Assembly: GCA_017514235.1 (NCBI GenBank)
Contig: JAFWKK010000071.1
Location: 1-64,000, forward strand
Source: Kiritimatiellia bacterium
GTDB lineage: Bacteria; Verrucomicrobiota; Kiritimatiellia; RFP12; UBA1067
Direction: 5' to 3'
DNA length: 64,000 bases
Under the pieces are notes generated by a model, which worked only from the letters and a program-made list of their open reading frames with translations, was not told where the DNA came from and ran no database searches. Below, one piece after another: positions 33,674-43,686 of this stretch. The translations under genes were made by a program, and so were the position numbers. The stretch's first letter is position 1; every line of letters starts with the position of its first letter.

Positions 33674-35080
33674 ATGGAACTCCACGAACTCGGGATAAAG
33701 GCGGCGCAGGAGGGACTGGCGAAGGGCGACTTCACCAGCGAGGAGCTGACGCAGGCCGTCATCGACAGGTATCATGAGGCGGACGGCAGGATCGGCGCTT
33801 ACCTTACGTTCGACGAGGAAGGCGCACTGCAGCTTGCGAGGGAGAACCCGAGGGCGGTGCCGATCGCAATCAAGGACCTCATAAACGTGAAGGGCCAGCC
33901 CTGCACGTGCGCGTCGAAGATATTGAAGGGCTACGTGTCGCCGTACGACGCGACGGTCGTCCGCAACATGAAGGCCAACGGCTTCATACCCGCCGGCCGA
34001 GTGAACATGGACGAGTTCGCGATGGGGTCCTCAACGGAGAACTCCGGGCTGGGGGTGACGCGCAATCCGCACGACCTTTCGCGCGTGCCTGGCGGCTCGT
34101 CCGGCGGGAGCGCGGCGGCCGTCGGCGGGAACCTCTGCATTGCCGCGCTCGGCACGGACACGGGCGGGTCAATACGCCAGCCTGCCAGCTTCTGCGGGTG
34201 CGTCGGCGTGAAGCCGAGCTACGGGCGCGTCAGCCGCTATGGCGTCACCGCGTTCGCAAGTTCGCTCGACCAGGTGGGACCGATGACGAAGTCCGTAGAG
34301 GACGCGGCAATCCTTCTCAAGGCCCTGGCGGGTCATGACGCGATGGACGGGACGACGCCCGACGTGCCGGTGCCGGACTACGCGGCGGCGCTTGAGGGCG
34401 CGACTTTGAAGGGCGTGCGGCTCGGGCTGCCGAAGGAATACTTCGACGTGTCCGGCCTGGACCCGGAGGTGCGGCGCATCACCGAGGCGGCTATCCGCGC
34501 CTGCGAGGCGGCGGGGGCCGAGCTGGTGGATGTCTCGCTGCCGCATACCGAGTACGCGATGGCCGTATATTACATCATAGCACCGGCGGAGGCGAGCGCG
34601 AACCTCGCACGGTTCGACGGCGTCAGGTACGGGCATCGCAGCGACAAGGCTGCGGACGTCTATTCGCTCTACACGAAGAGCCGGGCGGAGGGCTTCGGGC
34701 CAGAAGTGAAGCGTCGCATCATCATGGGCACCTACGTGCTGTCCAGCGGCTACTACGACGCCTACTACGGGCGTGCGCAGAAAGTGCGCACGCTCGTCAC
34801 CCGCGACTTCGAGAAGGCATTCGAGAAGGTCGACGCAATAGTCTCTCCGTGCGCTCCGACTCCGGCGTTCAAGTTCGGCGAGAACCAGGATCCGCTGACC
34901 ATGTACCTTAACGACCTCTACACGATACCGTCCGCCCTCGCCGGGATTTGTGCGGCATCCGTGCCTGCGGGTCTTACGGAGGGCGCGCACCTGCCGGTAG
35001 GCGTCCAGTTCATCTGCGGCGGCTTCAAGGAGGAGCGGCTGCTGAGGATATGCAAGGCTTATGAAGACAGCAACAATTGA
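33674..35080 (+). CDS. gatA: Aspartyl/glutamyl-tRNA amidotransferase subunit A
   Basis: The 468-residue amidase-signature protein has the catalytic Lys in '[13 protein letters not shown]', the Ser-cisSer-Lys region '[17 protein letters not shown]', '[18 protein letters not shown]' and '[24 protein letters not shown]' in order. It releases ammonia from glutamine for tRNA-dependent amidation. The 3' end overlaps the cyclophilin gene by 20 nt. Confidence 0.96.
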   Translation: MELHELGIKAAQEGLAKGDFTSEELTQAVIDRYHEADGRIGAYLTFDEEGALQLARENPRAVPIAIKDLINVKGQPCTCASKILKGYVSPYDATVVRNMKANGFIPAGRVNMDEFAMGSSTENSGLGVTRNPHDLSRVPGGSSGGSAAAVGGNLCIAALGTDTGGSIRQPASFCGCVGVKPSYGRVSRYGVTAFASSLDQVGPMTKSVEDAAILLKALAGHDAMDGTTPDVPVPDYAAALEGATLKGVRLGLPKEYFDVSGLDPEVRRITEAAIRACEAAGAELVDVSLPHTEYAMAVYYIIAPAEASANLARFDGVRYGHRSDKAADVYSLYTKSRAEGFGPEVKRRIIMGTYVLSSGYYDAYYGRAQKVRTLVTRDFEKAFEKVDAIVSPCAPTPAFKFGENQDPLTMYLNDLYTIPSALAGICAASVPAGLTEGAHLPVGVQFICGGFKEERLLRICKAYEDSNN

Positions 35081-35558
35081 GACGGACAGGGGAGCGATCG
35101 TGCTCGCCCTTGACGATGAGAAGGCGCCGGCGACGGTCGCCAACTTCGTGCGTTACGCGCAGGACGGCCACTACGACGGCACGATCTTTCACCGCGTGAT
35201 CGACGGGTTCATGATCCAGGGCGGCGGCTTCACGAAGGACATGCGCCAGAAGCCGACGCGCGAGCCGGTCCGCAACGAGGCGATGAACGGCCTTAAGAAC
35301 CTGCGCGGCACGGTCGCGATGGCTCGCACGATGGTAGTGGACTCGGCGACAAGCCAGTTCTTCATCAACCTCGTAGACAACGGATTCCTCGATTTCCAGA
35401 ACCCGACGCCGCAGGGCTTCGGCTATGCTGTGTTCGGAAAGGTCACTTCCGGCATGGAGGTGGTGGACGCCATCGCCAAGGTGAAGACCGGCAGCGCAGG
35501 ACCCCATCAGGACGTGCCGGTGACGCCCGTGGAGATCAAGAAGGTCACTGTCGGTTGA
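35061..35558 (+). CDS. Cyclophilin-type peptidyl-prolyl isomerase
   Basis: The 165-residue protein has the cyclophilin core: '[34 protein letters not shown]' (active-site Arg and Phe in [13 protein letters not shown]), 'GTVAMART', '[10 protein letters not shown]' and '[17 protein letters not shown]'. No signal peptide is present, so it is cytoplasmic. It helps protein folding by proline isomerisation. It starts inside the 3' end of gatA and is probably co-transcribed with it. Confidence 0.95.
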   Translation: MKTATIETDRGAIVLALDDEKAPATVANFVRYAQDGHYDGTIFHRVIDGFMIQGGGFTKDMRQKPTREPVRNEAMNGLKNLRGTVAMARTMVVDSATSQFFINLVDNGFLDFQNPTPQGFGYAVFGKVTSGMEVVDAIAKVKTGSAGPHQDVPVTPVEIKKVTVG

Positions 35559-35583
35559 TTTTCCGCCGCAGAAAGTATATAAT
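35555..35583 (+). promoter_or_regulatory. Sigma-70 promoter of the surface-repeat protein gene
   Basis: TTGATT (35555-35560), 17 nt and TATAAT (35578-35583). The -35 hexamer overlaps the stop region of the cyclophilin gene. The ATG at 35617 has a CAGGAG site. Confidence 0.7.
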
Positions 35584-35616
35584 TTACTCAACAGTCACAA
35601 TCAGCAGGAGCAAGCA

Positions 35617-36180
35617 ATGAAGAAGTTGATCACTCTCGCCCTGGCCGCGGCAGCAGTCGCGCCCGTCTTTGCACAGGAGCCGGAAGCTGCGGAGGACGCA
35701 GTTCCCGTGCGCGAGGAACGCAGCCGTAGCAGCGATGTCTGGCCGGCGTTCATCGCCATCTGCGAATTCCCTGACGTCCCCGACGTCATCGGCCTTCGCC
35801 TGACGCTTCCGTTCTCGACGCGCCAGGAGAACATAACCGGCATCGACCTCGGCCTGTGGGGGCGGTCGCTCTACTTCGAGGGCATCCAGGTGAACCTGCT
35901 GCGCAACGACGTCAAAGACGATGCGGCCGGCGTGCAGGTTGGCCTCTACAACTCAGTGGGTGGCGGCGATCTGCTTGGCATTCAGGCAGGTCTCTGGAAC
36001 GAGGCTAACTCCATGCGCGGTGCGCAGGTCGGCATCATTAACGTCTCTGGCGAGACCGAGGGCTTCCAGGTCGGTCTCATCAACCGGACCGAGACGATGC
36101 ATGGCTACCAGGTCGGCCTTATCAACATAATCCGCGACGCCGAGCTCCAGTTCTTCCCGATCGTCAACATCGGGTTCTGA
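35617..36180 (+). CDS. LA_2272-type surface repeat protein
   Basis: The 187-residue protein begins with a clear signal peptide (cleavage after VFA, residue 22). It then carries 'GxQxGLxN'-type repeats: 'FEGIQVNLLRN', 'AAGVQVGLYNS', 'LLGIQAGLWNE', 'MRGAQVGIINV', 'TEGFQVGLINR' and 'MHGYQVGLINI', and ends in Phe. The repeat is the one seen in LA_2272-family outer-surface proteins. A beta-structured, outer-membrane or surface location is inferred. Its own promoter separates it from the upstream operon. The function is unknown. Confidence 0.85.
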   Translation: MKKLITLALAAAAVAPVFAQEPEAAEDAVPVREERSRSSDVWPAFIAICEFPDVPDVIGLRLTLPFSTRQENITGIDLGLWGRSLYFEGIQVNLLRNDVKDDAAGVQVGLYNSVGGGDLLGIQAGLWNEANSMRGAQVGIINVSGETEGFQVGLINRTETMHGYQVGLINIIRDAELQFFPIVNIGF

Positions 36181-36183
36181 GCC

Positions 36184-37377
36184 ATGACGATCCGTCCGTT
36201 CGCGGCCATCCGGCCCGACGTCCGCTACGTAGCGGATGTCGCGGCCGTTCCTTATGACGTTGTCGACACGGCTGAGGCTAAGGTCCTTGCCGCCGGCAAT
36301 CCAAGGAGTTTCCTCCATGTTTCGCGCCCGGAGATCGACCTGCCGGACGGGACGGACTGTGCGTCGCCGGAGGCGTATGCCCAGGCGCGCCGTGCGCTTG
36401 ACCGCCTGATTGGCGATGGCACGCTTGTGCGCGACGGCGAGCCTAAGTTCTACGCCTACCGCCAGACTATGGGCTCCCACTCCCAGACTGGCATCGTGGC
36501 GACGTTTGACACGAAGGACTACCTGGCGGGCGTCCTGAAGCAGCACGAGAAGACGCGCAAGGACAAGGAAGACGACCGCACCCGCCACATCGAGACGCTT
36601 TCCGCGCACACCGGGCCCGCGTTCCTCACCTACCGCGACGACAAGGCCATCGACCTCATCGTCGCCGACGCCTGCCGCCGCGAGCCGCTCTATGACTTCG
36701 TGGCGCCGGACGGCATCGGCCACACGGTGTGGGCGATTGCGTCCGCGAAGGACTGCGCTGCCGACGAGCTTGTCGAGCTCTTCGCGCGAATCCCCGTCGC
36801 GTACATCGCCGACGGCCACCACCGCAGCGCGGCGGCGGCCCGCTATGCGCAGGCGCATGGTTTCGAGGGCGAGAGCCGCTACTTCATGGCGGTGATTTTC
36901 CCCGCAAGCCAGCTTAAGATACTCGCCTACAACCGGTTGGTCAGGGACTTGAACGGCCTTTCCGAATATGAGTTCATGTCGAAGGTGTCCGAGAGCTTCG
37001 CCATCGGAAAGAAGGGCGAGCGCAACTGCCGCATGTACTTCGGAGGCAGGTGGACGGACCTTTCGTGGAGCCTGCCTGCCGGAGCGGACGTTGTAGCGTC
37101 GCTCGACGTCTCCTACCTTCAGGACAGGCTCCTGGCGCCCGTCCTTGGAATCGGCGACCCCCGCACCGACCCGCGCATATCTTTCATGGGCGGCATCCGA
37201 GGCGATGCGGAGCTTGCGGCGAAGGTTGATTCGGGCGAGAACGCGGTTGCGTTCGCGATGGAGCCGGTCACCGTTGAAGAGATGATGGCCATTGCCGACG
37301 CAGGGGCGATCATGCCGCCTAAGTCAACCTGGTTCGAGCCCAAGCTTAGAAGCGGGCTCTTCGTCCACGCCGTCTGA
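36184..37377 (+). CDS. DUF1015 family protein
   Basis: The 397-residue cytoplasmic protein has the DUF1015 hallmarks: an N-terminal 'IRPFAAIRPDVRYVADVAAVPYDVV', 'NPRSFLHVSRPEIDLP', 'VLKQHEKTRKDKEDDR' and 'VAYIADGHHRSAAAARYA' (each block recognisable). Family members occur widely and often near serine or phosphoglycerate metabolism, but I know no proven reaction. The stop overlaps the next start (TGATG). Confidence 0.9.
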   Translation: MTIRPFAAIRPDVRYVADVAAVPYDVVDTAEAKVLAAGNPRSFLHVSRPEIDLPDGTDCASPEAYAQARRALDRLIGDGTLVRDGEPKFYAYRQTMGSHSQTGIVATFDTKDYLAGVLKQHEKTRKDKEDDRTRHIETLSAHTGPAFLTYRDDKAIDLIVADACRREPLYDFVAPDGIGHTVWAIASAKDCAADELVELFARIPVAYIADGHHRSAAAARYAQAHGFEGESRYFMAVIFPASQLKILAYNRLVRDLNGLSEYEFMSKVSESFAIGKKGERNCRMYFGGRWTDLSWSLPAGADVVASLDVSYLQDRLLAPVLGIGDPRTDPRISFMGGIRGDAELAAKVDSGENAVAFAMEPVTVEEMMAIADAGAIMPPKSTWFEPKLRSGLFVHAV

Positions 37378-37859
37378 TGGGTTCTCCGAACTCGCTCTGG
37401 CGACGCCTTAGGGCCAAGGTCCTCAAGGATCCGTTGCCGCCGGAGGACGTTGCCGCCGGCTGGGCCTTGGGAATGTTCATCGGCTGCTCGGTGCCGTTCG
37501 GCCTGCAGCTGATAGTTGCGGTGCCGCTCGCGATGATGATGCGCGTCTCGAAGATAGGGGCGACCCTCGGAACGTTCATAACGAACCCGGTGACGATTTT
37601 CCTCATCTACCCCGCCCAGACCTACGTGGTGAACAAGATCCTTTTCGGCGGTTCGCTCTCGTTTGCCCGTCTCATGAATGTCGAATGGACATGGGACTCG
37701 GTAAGGCGGCTTGGCGCCGAAGCGATGGTCTCGTTCTTCCTGGGAGGTTTCCTGCTTGCCGTCGTGCTGACGCCGATCACCTACTTCATAGTTCGAAGCC
37801 TTGTCATGCGTCAGCGCAACAAAAGGTCGGCGGCCGATTCCAGGGCGATGTCCACATGA
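37377..37859 (+). CDS. DUF2062 membrane protein
   Basis: The 160-residue protein has two to three membrane segments: 'AAGWALGMFIGCSVPFGLQLIVAVPLAMMM' region, 'GTFITNPVTIFLIYPAQTYVV' and a C-terminal 'FFLGGFLLAVVLTPITYFIV'. This matches DUF2062 proteins in length and layout. Their role is not defined. It is coupled by overlaps with DUF1015 upstream (1 nt) and ligA downstream (4 nt). Confidence 0.87.
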   Translation: MGSPNSLWRRLRAKVLKDPLPPEDVAAGWALGMFIGCSVPFGLQLIVAVPLAMMMRVSKIGATLGTFITNPVTIFLIYPAQTYVVNKILFGGSLSFARLMNVEWTWDSVRRLGAEAMVSFFLGGFLLAVVLTPITYFIVRSLVMRQRNKRSAADSRAMST

Positions 37860-39901
37860 CGAGCGAGGAAGCGCAGGAAAGGATACGGTGGCTGGTCGCG
37901 GAGATCGACCGGCACGACAGGCTTTACTACGTGGAGGCCAGGCCGGTCATTGGCGATCGCGACTACGACCTGCTCTACGAAGAGTTGCTGCGGCTTGAGC
38001 GCGACTATCCGCAGTTTCTCGACCCGAATTCCCCGACGCAGCGCGTTTCAGGCGCGCCCGTCGCCGGATTCCGCCAGGTGAGGCACGAACTGCCGATGCA
38101 GTCGCTGGACAAGACGCATTCGAAGTCCGACCTGGCCGACTTCGACGCCATGATCAGGCGCGACTTGGCAGAGACCGTCTTTACATACGACGTGGAGCCA
38201 AAGATAGACGGCGTGTCGCTGTCTCTTCGCTACGAGGGGCGGAGGCTCGTGCAGGCTGCGACGCGAGGCAACGGCATAGTGGGCGACGACATCACGCAAA
38301 ACGCGAGGACAATCCGGTCGATTCCGCTGACGTTGCCTGCTGACGCCCCTGAAGCGCTTGAAGTCCGCGGCGAGGCGTACATGACTCGTGACGGCTTCGT
38401 GAAGCTAAACGAACGCGAGGAGGAGGCGGGCCGCGAACCGTTCGCCAATCCGCGCAACGCTTGCGCCGGGAGCCTTAAGCAACTGGACCCGAAGGAGGCG
38501 GCGAGCCGTCCGCTGGACATCGTGGTCTACAACGCGGGGAGCGTCGGGTGCGACGGGTTCGCCTCCCACATGGAGATGATTGCGGCGTTCCGCCGCTGGG
38601 GCTTCCCGACGGCACCGTGGTCCAGGTCGTGCAGAAGCATGGGCGAGGTCTTCGCGGCGATAGACGAGCTGGGAGGCCTGCGCCATTCGTTCCGCTTCGA
38701 GATAGATGGGGCGGTCGTGAAGGTCGACGAGCGCCGCCTGTACGACGTTCTTGGCGCGACGGCCCACGGACCGCGCTGGGCTCGAGCCTACAAGTATGCG
38801 CCGGAACGTGCGGAGACGGTCGTCGAGTCGATCACCGTGCAGGTCGGGCGCACCGGGATACTGACCCCGGTGGCGGAGCTGCGCCCAACTGAACTTGCCG
38901 GTTCGGTCATCTCTCGCGCGACGCTGCATAACGCCGACCAGATCGCCCGGCAGGACATCCGCATAGGCGACCACGTCTGGCTCGTGAAGGCCGGAGACGT
39001 GATACCTGCCGTCGAGGCGCCGATACCTGAAAAGCGCACGGGGACGGAGCGCGTCTTTGAGATGCCGTCGGCCTGTCCGGTATGCGGCGGTGCGACCGTG
39101 CGCGAGGAGGGCGAGGTGGCGATCCGCTGTGCGAACCCGGCGTGCCCGGCGCAGCTTAGCCGGCGCATCGAGCATTTCGCTTCTCGAAATGCGTTGGACG
39201 TACGTGCGCTTGGCGAGACGGTGGTTGACGCGCTTGTGGACAAGGGCATGGTGTCCGACCCTCTAGATCTCTTTTCGCTTGGCACGGACGCTCTCGCCGC
39301 GCTTGACGTCTCAGGGCATCGCTTCGGCAAGAACGCGATTACCGTTACGGAGGCCCTGATGTCTGCCAGGTCGCTGCCGCTGCACCGTTGGCTGTTCGCC
39401 GTCGGCATACCCAACGTCGGCGCTACGGTGGCCCGTGACATAGCGGCGGAGCATGCGAAGTTCAGCGACCTTGCCGGAAGCGAAGTGTTGAGGAACGTGA
39501 TTGAGAATGACGCGAAGAAGGGGAAGGACCGCAAGATTCTCAAGATCAAGGTCGAGGCGGCGAAGGCTGTGCTGGCGTTCTTCGCGAGCGACTACGGGCG
39601 GCGTTTCCTTGAACGCATGGCCGAGCTGGGGATAGATCCGGTGCGCGAGGAGGCCGCGTCCGTCGCTGCGTCCGGGCCGCTAGCTGGCGTCGGATGCGTT
39701 CTGACGGGAACGCTTTCGCGTCCTCGGGAGGAGTACGCGGAGATGATCCGCCGAGCCGGCGGGGTCGTGCAAAGCTCCGTGACCTCGAAGACGCGATTCC
39801 TTATTGCGGGCGCGAACGTCGGCGCGACGAAGACCGAGAAGGCCCGCAAGCTAGGCACCGAGGTCATCGACGAGGCTCGCCTTCTGGAGCTTCTGGGCTG
39901 A
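37856..39901 (+). CDS. ligA: NAD-dependent DNA ligase LigA
   Basis: From ATG 37856 (ATGA overlap with the previous stop) the enzyme has 681 residues. The order is Ia domain ('YYVEARPVIGDRDYDLLYEEL'-type), adenylation domain with AMP-accepting Lys116 in 'VEPKIDGVSL', OB fold ('RTGILTPVAELRP'), four-cysteine zinc finger ('CPVCGG...CANPACPAQ'), HhH repeats ('FAVGIPNVGATVA') and a C-terminal BRCT domain ('GVGCVLTGTLSRPREEYAEMI'). It seals nicks in replication and repair. The open frame to 37685 is not used, as it shadows the DUF2062 gene. Confidence 0.96.
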   Translation: MTSEEAQERIRWLVAEIDRHDRLYYVEARPVIGDRDYDLLYEELLRLERDYPQFLDPNSPTQRVSGAPVAGFRQVRHELPMQSLDKTHSKSDLADFDAMIRRDLAETVFTYDVEPKIDGVSLSLRYEGRRLVQAATRGNGIVGDDITQNARTIRSIPLTLPADAPEALEVRGEAYMTRDGFVKLNEREEEAGREPFANPRNACAGSLKQLDPKEAASRPLDIVVYNAGSVGCDGFASHMEMIAAFRRWGFPTAPWSRSCRSMGEVFAAIDELGGLRHSFRFEIDGAVVKVDERRLYDVLGATAHGPRWARAYKYAPERAETVVESITVQVGRTGILTPVAELRPTELAGSVISRATLHNADQIARQDIRIGDHVWLVKAGDVIPAVEAPIPEKRTGTERVFEMPSACPVCGGATVREEGEVAIRCANPACPAQLSRRIEHFASRNALDVRALGETVVDALVDKGMVSDPLDLFSLGTDALAALDVSGHRFGKNAITVTEALMSARSLPLHRWLFAVGIPNVGATVARDIAAEHAKFSDLAGSEVLRNVIENDAKKGKDRKILKIKVEAAKAVLAFFASDYGRRFLERMAELGIDPVREEAASVAASGPLAGVGCVLTGTLSRPREEYAEMIRRAGGVVQSSVTSKTRFLIAGANVGATKTEKARKLGTEVIDEARLLELLG

Positions 39902-39916
39902 TTTCTCAAGGCCGCC

Positions 39917-39945
39917 TTGCGCATGACGCGCGGATAGGATATAAT
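39917..39945 (+). promoter_or_regulatory. Sigma-70 promoter of the DsbD-like gene
   Basis: TTGCGC (39917-39922), 17 nt and TATAAT (39940-39945). The ATG at 39952 is 6 nt past the -10, with no Shine-Dalgarno sequence, so a leaderless transcript is predicted. Confidence 0.62.
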
Positions 39946-39951
39946 TCAGTC

Positions 39952-41094
39952 ATGAAGAAGACTGCGTTTTCACTGTGTTTTGTGGCGGCAATGGCGGCGA
40001 TGGCCGCATGCGGCGAGGTGCAGGTAATCAACGGACGTGCGTACGAATGCGCCGACGGCGTATGCAGGCTGGTCGGCGCGGATGCCGGCGACGAAGCCCC
40101 GAAGCCGTCCGCCGAAACGCCGCGAATCGCTCAGGGCTACATGTCCGCCGAGCGGTTCGTGGCGTTCCTAGAGAACCGCACCGACAGCGACGGGCGTCCG
40201 TTCGGCGACGCCGGGGCTCTCCTGACCTTGCTGCTGGTGCTGCTTGGCGGTCTTGCCCTAAACCTCACGCCATGCGTGCTGCCGATGATTCCCGTCAATC
40301 TGCTGGTCATAGGCAAGTCGGCGACGCGCGGCCTGCTCTACGGGCTCGGCATAGCGATTGCCTATGGAGCGCTTGGGGTCGCCGCGGCGGTTGGCGGCCT
40401 CGCATTCGGTACGATCCAGTCGAGTCCCTGGTTCAACGCGGCGGTCTCCGTCGTGTTCGCCGCGCTTGCATTGGCGTTGCTCGGCGTGTTCCGCATCGAT
40501 TTCTCGGCGCGACGCTTCCGGGCCGGCGCGTTCCTTATGGGAATGCTCAGCGCCGTGCTGGCCGGGGCGTGTGTTGCGCCGATCCTTGTTTCGGTGCTTC
40601 TGCTCACGGCGGACGGCTTTGTGCGCGGCAACAGGCTTGCGCTAGCCCTGCCGTTCGTTCTTGGGCTGGGCATGGCGCTCCCCTGGCCGTTCCTCGGCGC
40701 CGGAATGAGCGTGCTGCCTAAGCCGGGGGCCTGGATGAGATGGGTTAACCGCGTTTTCGCGGTGGTTGTCTTCGGCTTGGCCGCCTGGTACGGGCGCATG
40801 GCCATGCGCGGCTTCCGGGCCTCTGAGGATGGTGCGGCGCAGGCAGCCTCCGTGACGCCGGCGACGTTCCCTGCGGCGCTGGCGGCGGCAGAGAGGCCCG
40901 TGCTGGTAGACTGCTGGGCGAGCTGGTGCAAGAACTGTACGGCGATGGAGCGCGTTCTGGCGGAGCCCGCCGTGCGCGACGCATGCGCCCGCTACACCGT
41001 GATACGCCTGCAGGCGGAGGACATTCGGGAGCTGCGGCGGCTGGACGGCTTCGGGCAGGTAAAGGGGCTGCCGGCCTTCGCCGTTTTCGAGTGA
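39952..41094 (+). CDS. DsbD-like thiol:disulfide interchange protein
   Basis: The 380-residue protein has a signal peptide with a lipobox-like end ('AAMAAC', Cys20), a short periplasmic stretch (about 25-80), the DsbD/CcdA membrane core beginning 'LLGGLALNLTPCVLPMIPVNLLVIG' (given in part; the Pro-Cys is the redox pair's first half, 'AGACVAPI' the second), about eight membrane helices, and a C-terminal thioredoxin domain with 'DCWASWCKNCTAMERVL' (CKNC). It passes electrons from cytoplasmic thioredoxin to periplasmic thiols. The usual N-terminal DsbD-alpha immunoglobulin domain is missing. It may serve the exported thioredoxin-like protein at 12434. Confidence 0.88.
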   Translation: MKKTAFSLCFVAAMAAMAACGEVQVINGRAYECADGVCRLVGADAGDEAPKPSAETPRIAQGYMSAERFVAFLENRTDSDGRPFGDAGALLTLLLVLLGGLALNLTPCVLPMIPVNLLVIGKSATRGLLYGLGIAIAYGALGVAAAVGGLAFGTIQSSPWFNAAVSVVFAALALALLGVFRIDFSARRFRAGAFLMGMLSAVLAGACVAPILVSVLLLTADGFVRGNRLALALPFVLGLGMALPWPFLGAGMSVLPKPGAWMRWVNRVFAVVVFGLAAWYGRMAMRGFRASEDGAAQAASVTPATFPAALAAAERPVLVDCWASWCKNCTAMERVLAEPAVRDACARYTVIRLQAEDIRELRRLDGFGQVKGLPAFAVFE

Positions 41095-41140
41095 CCGCAA
41101 CGGCGGGACGTGCGCGGGAACGTTTCGGGAGGAGATTCAC

Positions 41141-41740
41141 ATGGCACGGAAGGTGGACCACGATGAACGGCGGCGAGAGATCGCCGAGAAGGCGATGCGG
41201 CTCTTCTCCCAGGTCGGCTACGAGAACGTTTCGCTCATCATGATAGCTGCGGCGGCCGGCGTGTCGCGCACCGTCCTCTACCGTTACTTCTGCTCGAAGC
41301 GCGAGGTGATGGACGCGGCGATACGCACCGTCACCACCGCCATCGAGCGCGAATGCTCCGAGTTGGTCGCCACGAGGGAGCCGGCGGTGGTCCGGCTTGA
41401 GAAGGTGTGCCACGCGGTCGTGGAGACGATGTTCCGCAACCGCGAGTTCGTGATAGCCGTCTTCGACTATGTGCTGGGACTGGTGCGCACGGGAGCCGAC
41501 ATGACGGGAGTCATCGCCGCCAGGACGTCCGGCACGCGCACGCTCATACGCATGCTGCTGGAACACGCCAAGAGGCGAGGCGAGCTGCCCAGGGACATCA
41601 TCGTCGACCGCATCTCCGACGCCATCTACGCCGAGTTCGAGTCGTGCGCGATGCGCATCGTGCTCGCGACGGAGAAGGACGCGCGGTCGGCCAAGGTGCG
41701 CTTCTCCGACGTCATACGCGCCATTTCTATCTGGAAGTAG
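41141..41740 (+). CDS. TetR family transcriptional regulator
   Basis: The 199-residue protein has the N-terminal TetR helix-turn-helix: 'REIAEKAMRLFSQVGYENVSLIMIAAAAGVSRTVLYRYFCSKREV' (residues ~10-55, in part). The helical C-terminal ligand domain is not similar to anything I can name. GGAGGAG precedes the ATG. It lies upstream of a GH2 gene that has its own consensus promoter, so it could repress that gene or act on itself. Confidence 0.92.
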   Translation: MARKVDHDERRREIAEKAMRLFSQVGYENVSLIMIAAAAGVSRTVLYRYFCSKREVMDAAIRTVTTAIERECSELVATREPAVVRLEKVCHAVVETMFRNREFVIAVFDYVLGLVRTGADMTGVIAARTSGTRTLIRMLLEHAKRRGELPRDIIVDRISDAIYAEFESCAMRIVLATEKDARSAKVRFSDVIRAISIWK

Positions 41741-41763
41741 CCGCAGGCGGCACTCTTCCGCCG

Positions 41764-41792
41764 TTGACAAACGCCGGACACATGAATATAAT
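41764..41792 (+). promoter_or_regulatory. Consensus sigma-70 promoter of the GH2 gene
   Basis: TTGACA (41764-41769), exactly 17 nt, and TATAAT (41787-41792): a perfect match to the consensus. A promoter this strong before a glycosidase gene usually needs a repressor; the TetR gene just upstream is the obvious candidate. GAGGAG lies before ATG 41826. Confidence 0.82.
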
Positions 41793-41825
41793 GCAATGCA
41801 AAAACCAAAGAGGAGAATACGAGAC

Positions 41826-43685
41826 ATGAGGAGCATCCTGATCGCATGCATCGCAGCGGCGTCCGTCGCCGCATTCGCCGACGAGGCCGTCCGCAAGCCG
41901 CTTATGACCGCTTGGGGCGAGAAGGTGACGGCGGCAAACGCCTGGCGGGAATACCCGCGGCCCCAGATGGTCCGCGCGAACTGGAAGAACCTCAACGGCG
42001 AATGGGACTACGCCGTCACGAGCGTCACCAACACGCCTGGCCGTCCGGAGAAGTGGGACGGCAAGATACTCGTTCCGTTCTGCCTGGAGAGCGCGCTTTC
42101 GGGCGTGGGCCGTCTTCTGGAGCCGGACCAGTTCCTCTGGTATACGCGTACGATCGAATGCGCCCCGAAGCCGGGCGAGCGCATCCTTCTTCACTTCGGC
42201 GGCGTTGACTTCCGCACGATGGTGTTCATCGGCCACGACGAGGTGACGGACGTTCCGCACGAGGGCGGGCAAAACCCGTTCACCGTCGACATCACCGACT
42301 ACGTGAAGCCGGGCGCGAACGAGCTGACCGTCTGCGTGTGGGATCCGACCGAGGACTTCGTCAACTCCCGCGGCAAGCAGAGCTTCAATCCGAAGGGCTG
42401 CTTCTATACGCGTGTCTCCGGCATCTGGCAGACGGTGTGGATGGAGACCGTGCCCGAGCGCCACATCGAGCGCTACGAGGCCGTTACCGACATAGACGCT
42501 GGCACGGCGACGCTGGATTTCCGCCTTGCCGGGCTCGGCGATTCGCTGGTCAAGGTGTCTGTCGACGGCGTGGGCGAGTTTTCCGGCAACGGCAAGGTCA
42601 CGGTGAAGATGCCCGCCGGCTTCAAGCTGTGGAGTCCGGAGTCGCCGTTCCTGTACACGTTCACGGCGACGTGCGGTGGTGACTCGGTGAAGGGCTACTT
42701 CGGAATGCGCAAGTTCGAGAAGCGCAAGGACGCGAAGGGCGTACTGCGGTTCTTCCTCAACAACGAGCCGTGTTTCGTGATGGGCACGCTGGATCAGGGC
42801 TGGTGGCCTGACGGACTGCTCACGCCGCCTTCCGAGGAGGCTATGGCCTACGACATCAAGGTGCTTAAGGACTGCGGTTTCAACACGCTCCGCAAGCACA
42901 TAAAGGTGGAGCCGCTCAGGTACTATTACCTCTGCGACACGATGGGCATTCTCGTGATCCAGGACCTGCCTAGCGGGGACGGCAATGCTTCCGACCCGAT
43001 GCGCGTCGAAGTTGTGAAGCGCTATGGCCTGCAGCGTCTGGAGCAGAAGGAGATGATGGACGTGTTGCAGTCGGTGCCGTCCATAGTGATGTGGAACCCG
43101 TACAACGAGGGCTGGACGCAGCCTGGCGAGTTCCTGACCCACTCGATGCTCGACTTCACGCGCCGCTATGACCGCACGCGCCTCGTGAACGGCCCGAGCG
43201 GCTGCTGGGACTGGGAGGGCGGCCATCTCCTGCCGAAGGGCTGGAAGTGGGAGAACCGCGTGTGGACCCAGCACAAGCCGGCCGGCGTATGCGAGGCGGC
43301 TGACACGGTGGATCTGCACCTCTACCGCGGCCCCGACATGTTCGCCGTCAACGACCGCCGCATCAGCTTCCTCGGGGAATTCGGCGGGCTCGGCCACGCC
43401 GTCCCGGGCCACCTCTGGAACGAGACGAAGGACGGCAAGGGCAACTGGGGCTACGGCGGCACCGACGACACGAAGACCCGCGAGGGGCTGGAGAAGACGT
43501 ACCTCGGGCTGATGGACAAGGTTGGCGACCTTGCCGAGAAGGGCCTCGGCGGCGCGATCTACACGCAGACGACAGACGTGGAGATTGAGATCAACGGACT
43601 CCTTACCTACGACCGCAAGGTTCTGAAGTACAATCCTGCGGTGCTAAAGGCCGCGCACGAGCGTATCGCCGCGAAGGTCCGGTAG
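41826..43685 (+). CDS. Exported glycoside hydrolase family 2 enzyme
   Basis: The 619-residue protein has a signal peptide (cleavage near AAFA-D), a sugar-binding jelly-roll ('RPQMVRANWKNLNGEWDYAV', 'FCLESALSGVG', 'VPHEGGQNPFTVDITDYV'), an Ig-like middle ('LWSPESPFLYTF') and a TIM barrel with 'GFNTLRKHIKVEPLRYYYLCDTMGILVIQDLP' in pieces. The GH2 acid/base Glu is in 'MWNPYNEGW' and the nucleophile is likely Glu in 'SFLGEFGGLG'. GH2 enzymes are retaining beta-galactosidases, glucuronidases or mannosidases; the specificity cannot be read here. It faces a convergent MFS gene 1 nt away. Confidence 0.9.
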   Translation: MRSILIACIAAASVAAFADEAVRKPLMTAWGEKVTAANAWREYPRPQMVRANWKNLNGEWDYAVTSVTNTPGRPEKWDGKILVPFCLESALSGVGRLLEPDQFLWYTRTIECAPKPGERILLHFGGVDFRTMVFIGHDEVTDVPHEGGQNPFTVDITDYVKPGANELTVCVWDPTEDFVNSRGKQSFNPKGCFYTRVSGIWQTVWMETVPERHIERYEAVTDIDAGTATLDFRLAGLGDSLVKVSVDGVGEFSGNGKVTVKMPAGFKLWSPESPFLYTFTATCGGDSVKGYFGMRKFEKRKDAKGVLRFFLNNEPCFVMGTLDQGWWPDGLLTPPSEEAMAYDIKVLKDCGFNTLRKHIKVEPLRYYYLCDTMGILVIQDLPSGDGNASDPMRVEVVKRYGLQRLEQKEMMDVLQSVPSIVMWNPYNEGWTQPGEFLTHSMLDFTRRYDRTRLVNGPSGCWDWEGGHLLPKGWKWENRVWTQHKPAGVCEAADTVDLHLYRGPDMFAVNDRRISFLGEFGGLGHAVPGHLWNETKDGKGNWGYGGTDDTKTREGLEKTYLGLMDKVGDLAEKGLGGAIYTQTTDVEIEINGLLTYDRKVLKYNPAVLKAAHERIAAKVR

Positions 43686-43686
43686 C